Assembly: GCA_001873845.1 (NCBI GenBank) | Contig: MNZY01000189.1 | Span: 1-8,510, forward strand | DNA from: Candidatus Altarchaeum sp. CG2_30_32_3053 | Lineage (GTDB): Archaea > Altiarchaeota > Altiarchaeia > Altiarchaeales > Altiarchaeaceae | Direction of reading: 5' to 3' | Length of the DNA stretch: 8,510 bases | Part shown: one piece after another, positions 6,071 to 8,510 of the stretch | How positions within the stretch are numbered: position 1 is the stretch's first letter | Layout of the letters: every line of letters begins with the position of its first letter | Translations under genes and position numbers: made by a program | The notes under the pieces: model-generated | Told to the model about the DNA's origin: nothing | What the model saw: the letters and a program-made list of their open reading frames with translations, nothing else | Database searches by the model: none

Positions 6071-7221
6071 AAAATTTTAACCTTGAAACCATGAGAATCG
6101 GCTTTTTCACAGACACATATTTTTCACAGGTCAATGGAGTAACCTATACAATTGACTTATGGAAAAGAGAACTTGCCAAAATTTACAAAGAGAAAAACAT
6201 TTTTGTTTTTTATCCAAATAGCGAATACAAAGGAAGCACGAATGAAATTTCCCTTCCATCAGTTAAATTTCCACTTTATGGAGGATATAAAATTTCCCTT
6301 CCGTCTGCAAAACTGCTGAACCTAAATCTAGATGTTGTGCATATTCACGGATTATATTCTTCTGCAATTTTTGGAATATCCGTAGCAAAGAAATTAAAAA
6401 TCCCATGTATAATTACCTATCATACCCCAACCCACCTTTACACCCATTATGCAACAAATTTAATGTCCAGTTATTTTTCCAGGTCATCAACAAAAAAAAT
6501 TTCCGCTGTTTTGCAGAAAGGGCTTATGAAGTGGGAAAAATTTGTCCTGAAATCATGTGATTTAATAACAGTTCCTTCAAATGTAATTGCCGGATATCTG
6601 AAAGAACAGGGAATTGAGAATGTTAAAGTTATAAGCAACGGAATTGATATAAATTTATTTAAAGAGGACACCAGGCAAAGAAATTTTCAGAAGGATAAAA
6701 ATAAACTATGTATCGGATATTGTGGAAGGATAGGGATAGAAAAACATCTTGAAGATTTAATATTTCTTGCGAAAAAATTTGACGGAGAAATTTTAATAGC
6801 CGGAGAAGGTCCTGCCAAAAAATATTATAAACAAATGGCAAATAAAATAAGCAAAAACATTAAATTTTTGGGGAGAATTCCACACGAGGAACTTCCGAAA
6901 TTTTACTCATGTCTTGACTTTCTGGTTTTTCCTTCTGTTGTTGAAACACAAGGACTGGTTGCATTAGAGGCAATGGCATGCGGAACACCTGTAATAGGGG
7001 CAGATGCGATGGCATTGAAGGAAACAATCCTTGCTGGAAAAACAGGATATTTATACAAACCAGGAGATGTTTATGAATTATTTACAAAACTGCAAAATGG
7101 ATACAAAAACAGAGAAATTTTGACAAAGAATTGTGTTGATGAAGCAAGGAAACACTCTGTTGAAAATACAGTAAAGGAATTGAGGAAAATTTATGAAAAG
7201 ATAAAAACAGAAAAAAAATAA
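6067..7221 (+). CDS. GT4-family glycosyltransferase (GT-B fold)
   Basis: Transfers a sugar from a nucleotide donor to a lipid or glycan acceptor, probably at the inner face of the membrane. The N-terminal domain begins MRIGFFTDTYFSQVNGV (9-25), the glycine-containing acceptor-side loop, and has HIHGLYSSAIFG (92-103) and ITYHTPTHLYTHY (116-128). The C-terminal donor domain has GYCGRIGIEKHLEDL (217-231) with R221 and K226, LIAGEGP (243-249), and the E-x7-E signature ETQGLVALE (E293, E301) followed by AMACGTPVIGA. The pattern resembles diacylglycerol glucosyl- or phosphatidylinositol mannosyltransferases, but the acceptor cannot be read from sequence. There is no signal peptide or membrane segment. 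It is coupled to metG by an ATGA overlap and has its own Shine-Dalgarno site. The 384 residues are a normal length, and all key residues appear present. Confidence 0.92.
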   Translation: MKNFNLETMRIGFFTDTYFSQVNGVTYTIDLWKRELAKIYKEKNIFVFYPNSEYKGSTNEISLPSVKFPLYGGYKISLPSAKLLNLNLDVVHIHGLYSSAIFGISVAKKLKIPCIITYHTPTHLYTHYATNLMSSYFSRSSTKKISAVLQKGLMKWEKFVLKSCDLITVPSNVIAGYLKEQGIENVKVISNGIDINLFKEDTRQRNFQKDKNKLCIGYCGRIGIEKHLEDLIFLAKKFDGEILIAGEGPAKKYYKQMANKISKNIKFLGRIPHEELPKFYSCLDFLVFPSVVETQGLVALEAMACGTPVIGADAMALKETILAGKTGYLYKPGDVYELFTKLQNGYKNREILTKNCVDEARKHSVENTVKELRKIYEKIKTEKK

Positions 7222-7247
7222 AGCCGTTTGGGCAATCTTCAAAAACA

Positions 7248-7261
7248 GATTTTTTGCTTTT
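7248..7261 (+). terminator. T-run terminator after the glycosyltransferase
   Basis: A run of six T (7250-7255) followed by GCTTTT, about 30 bases after the stop codon. A weak 6-bp stem (CAAAAA at 7240-7245 with TTTTTG at 7251-7256) overlaps it. This is the expected form of an archaeal oligo-T terminator for the metG-glycosyltransferase transcript. Confidence 0.45.
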
Positions 7262-7315
7262 ATATTTAATGTCATGAAAAATATATAAAATTTAAAAACA
7301 TAAAAAAGAAAATTT

Positions 7316-7329
7316 AAAAAAAGAAAAAA
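7316..7329 (-). terminator. T-run terminator after the beta-helix protein gene
   Basis: On the minus strand six T, one C and seven T begin about 10 bases after the TAA at 7339-7341. No other gene follows on this strand in the gap, which fits transcript termination here. Confidence 0.5.
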
Positions 7330-7338
7330 GAAACTTTC

Positions 7339-7641
7339 TTATTCCCTTTCGTCCTTCTTTTTTCTCATCACAAAGAAATATGCAACTATTATCAATACTA
7401 TTACTAGCAAAATCCCCATTATCCATAACGTGAACCCTTCTGGTTTTGGACAATCACTTGGACAGTTTTCATAATTTTCTCCTGCCTCACATATATTATT
7501 TCCACAATTACAATAATAAGTACACCCCGACTCTATTCCTACATCATTCCATCCATCAGAATTATTACATGTATTATTATCCCCAGAACTTGTATTGCCA
7601 AGCAGAATAATTAAAGTCCAAATTGGCATTTCCGCAGACAA
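7339..7641 (-). CDS. C-terminal Cys-rich and membrane-anchor segment of the beta-helix protein
   Basis: This segment is in a different frame from the other two and overlaps the middle one by 65 bases. The first start in this frame is a TTG at 7641, and nothing suggests independent translation. The true continuation begins at about NTSSGDNNTC, near base 7600. It holds seven cysteines, including CTYYCNCGNNICEAGE and CPSDC, a module seen in many archaeal exported proteins and presumably disulfide-bonded. One membrane helix (GFTLWIMGILLVIVLIIVAYFF) and a cytoplasmic tail VMRKKKDERE follow. The PEGF before the helix recalls the PGF/PEF-CTERM sorting signals but does not match either properly, so a plain transmembrane anchor is the simpler reading. 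Confidence 0.7.
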   Translation of the reverse strand: MSAEMPIWTLIILLGNTSSGDNNTCNNSDGWNDVGIESGCTYYCNCGNNICEAGENYENCPSDCPKPEGFTLWIMGILLVIVLIIVAYFFVMRKKKDERE

Positions 7642-7960
7642 AATTGTTATTTATTATTGAATTTGATTGCTGGGAAAAAATTCCAACACCATTATTTGAA
7701 ATTTTGTTATCTTCAATTATGTTATTTGAATTTCCAGCATCATAACAGTACCTCCGAGGGTCGCAATTAGAAATTGTAATTCCTGTATTGCTATTATTTA
7801 AAATTTTATTATTTAAAATTTCATTGAAATTTGAATTATAGAAAATGTAAATTCCTGCATCATTATTTGAATTTGCTGTGTTGTTTGTCAAGGAGTTATT
7901 TGAGGAAGAAGATAAATAAATTCCATTCCAACCATTTGAATTTGCTGGGTTGTTTGTCAA
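7577..7960 (-). CDS. middle segment of the beta-helix protein
   Basis: This segment is in the same frame as the N-terminal one and separated from it only by the TAG at 7996-7994. The apparent start at 7960 is a TTG that encodes Leu in the repeat SLTNNPANS, so it is probably not a real start; the frame is already open from 7993. It carries further coils (NGWNGIYLSSSSNNSLTNN, AGIYIFYNSNFNEILNNKI, NIIEDNKISNNGVGIF) and a short Cys-bearing insert (NCDPRRYCYDAGN). Its last residues, AWQYKFWG, are frame-shifted sequence. It has no signal peptide or own ribosome site and is best seen as part of the interrupted gene. Confidence 0.7.
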   Translation of the reverse strand: MTNNPANSNGWNGIYLSSSSNNSLTNNTANSNNDAGIYIFYNSNFNEILNNKILNNSNTGITISNCDPRRYCYDAGNSNNIIEDNKISNNGVGIFSQQSNSIINNNFVCGNANLDFNYSAWQYKFWG

Positions 7961-8132
7961 GGAGTTATTTGAGGAAGAAGATAAAAAAATTCCCTACCTA
8001 TTTGAATTTGCTGGGTTGTTTGTCAAGAAGTTAGTTGAGGAAGAATATAAATAAATTCCATAACGATTTGAATTTGCTGTGTTGTTTGTCAAGAAGTTAT
8101 TTGAGGAATGATCTAAAAAAATTCCATAATCG
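7865..8132 (-). repeat. four imperfect 66-69-bp tandem repeats encoding beta-helix coils
   Basis: Units begin at 7865, 7934, 8000 and 8066 on the plus strand, each starting ATTTGAATTTGCTG followed by G/T, then TTGTTTGTCAAG. The periods are 69, 66 and 66 bases, that is 23, 22 and 22 codons, one beta-helix turn each. The high DNA identity between neighbours indicates recent tandem duplication. The amber codon lies at the junction of the second and third units. Confidence 0.85.
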
Positions 8133-8482
8133 AAATTTCTTATTATGCAATTTTTTATTGTATTGTTTTGTCTGCTATTTAAATAAATTCCATTACTATA
8201 TCCAGAACCATCTCCTTCAATTGTATGTCCCTGACAATCTAAAACTATATTATTAGAACCAAATATAATTCCATGTCCAGGACAATTACTCAAATCTCCT
8301 GTCATAGTCAGTGATGAGGTTAAAGTATCTCCACAACCACATTGCACTGCACCACCACAATTTGCTGCACTAACATTTCCGCTTAACATCAAAACAACTC
8401 CAATTACAACCAAAGCTAAAATACCTAAATTTTTTAAATTTCCAAAAAAGTCATTGCCCTTTAACAAATTTTTTCTATCCAT
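7994..8482 (-). CDS. N-terminal segment of the beta-helix surface protein
   Basis: 162 residues with a proper ATG start (ATGGATAG) and A-rich leader without a Shine-Dalgarno motif. Residues 1-18 are basic, 19-33 are hydrophobic (LGILALVVIGVVLML), and the likely signal cleavage is at SA-A (39/40). A Cys-containing cap follows (C42, C48, C50, C67, C83), including TLTSSLTMTGDLSNCPGHGI and NNIVLDCQGHTIEGDG, typical of NosD-type beta-helix proteins. The Asn-rich coils start at about residue 96. The segment ends at an amber codon just after NSNR, in the middle of a repeat, so it would be truncated without the helix remainder and the membrane anchor. Confidence 0.8.
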   Translation of the reverse strand: MDRKNLLKGNDFFGNLKNLGILALVVIGVVLMLSGNVSAANCGGAVQCGCGDTLTSSLTMTGDLSNCPGHGIIFGSNNIVLDCQGHTIEGDGSGYSNGIYLNSRQNNTIKNCIIRNFDYGIFLDHSSNNFLTNNTANSNRYGIYLYSSSTNFLTNNPANSNR

Positions 8483-8510
8483 TTTAAAAATTTTTAAATT
8501 AAATTTTTTG

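Larger units (their letters stand above)
7339..8482 (-). pseudogene. secreted parallel beta-helix (NosD-like) surface protein, interrupted
   Basis: Read from 8482 to 7339 this is one gene of about 380 codons with two interruptions. The first is an in-frame TAG at 7996-7994, where neighbouring repeats have a Tyr codon (NSNRYGIYLYSS). The second is a one-base shift near 7600-7601: dropping one base turns DFNYSAWQYKFWG-stop into DFNYSAGNTSSGDNNTC and restores the frame. The restored protein has a basic N-terminus, a hydrophobic signal segment (about 19-33) with likely cleavage after VSA (39), Asn-rich right-handed beta-helix repeats of 22-23 residues, a Cys-rich module (CNCGNNICEAGENYENC), one membrane helix and a basic RKKK tail. 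It is therefore a membrane-anchored exterior protein, perhaps glycan-binding or adhesive; no enzyme activity can be assigned. It may be a real pseudogene, a sequencing artefact, or partly rescued by readthrough. The three open segments are listed separately. Confidence 0.75.

Noticed and set aside
6091..7221. Alternative glycosyltransferase start at the ATG at 6091
   Set aside because: It would match the usual family N-terminus MRIGFFTDTY, but the ATG at 6067 has a well-placed Shine-Dalgarno site and the ATGA overlap with metG, so 6067 is preferred.
7339..7641. An independent small Cys-rich membrane protein
   Set aside because: Its first start is a TTG with no ribosome site, it lacks a signal peptide, and its sequence continues naturally from the beta-helix protein after a one-base correction.
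7831..8256. Plus-strand open frames with LNLLGCLSRSYLRKK-type repeats across the beta-helix region
   Set aside because: They are mirror images of the DNA repeats of the minus-strand gene. The minus strand has a signal peptide, beta-helix motifs and an anchor; the plus-strand products have no recognisable features.

Overview
This is an AT-rich window that reads as a chromosomal segment of an archaeon. The supporting signs are an archaeal-type methionyl-tRNA synthetase with two zinc knuckles, an AMMECR1-domain protein, TATA-box-like promoters placed directly before start codons with no Shine-Dalgarno site, T-run terminators, and a secreted parallel beta-helix protein with a C-terminal membrane anchor. 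The low GC and gene style suit an uncultivated lineage such as Altiarchaeota or a DPANN group, but the sequence alone does not settle which.

Layout. Positions 1-661 are gene-poor. They hold a possible gene tail (1-59), a decayed gene start with an intact-looking promoter (about 283-516), a pair of 31-bp direct repeats with an inverted arm between them (452-547), and a perfect 11-bp-stem hairpin (546-570). Threonine synthase (662-1858, +) follows, converging on a small ribbon-helix-helix antitoxin-like gene (1873-2130, -) that has no toxin partner here. Next, on the minus strand, are an AMMECR1-domain protein (2281-2913) and formyltetrahydrofolate deformylase PurU (2961-3812), 47 bases apart. 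A divergent regulatory region (3813-3991) contains an exact 24-bp tandem duplication that doubles the purU TATA element. Methionyl-tRNA synthetase (3992-6070, +) overlaps a GT4-type glycosyltransferase (6067-7221, +) by four bases. A short convergent region with T-runs on both strands separates these from a surface beta-helix protein gene (7339-8482, -). That gene is interrupted by one in-frame TAG and one probable single-base frameshift.

How the genes relate. The intact genes are mostly housekeeping: threonine synthesis, one-carbon (formate) supply for purine synthesis, tRNA charging, and envelope glycan or glycolipid assembly. There is no obvious single pathway. The accessory signals lie at the two edges: the decayed locus and repeats on the left, and the repeat-rich broken surface protein on the right. 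I see no convincing new multi-gene system. The points most worth checking are the interrupted surface protein (pseudogene, sequencing error, or TAG readthrough), the 31-bp repeat/inverted-arm element, the duplicated purU promoter, and the contrast between leaderless-looking first genes and an SD-led internal operon gene.
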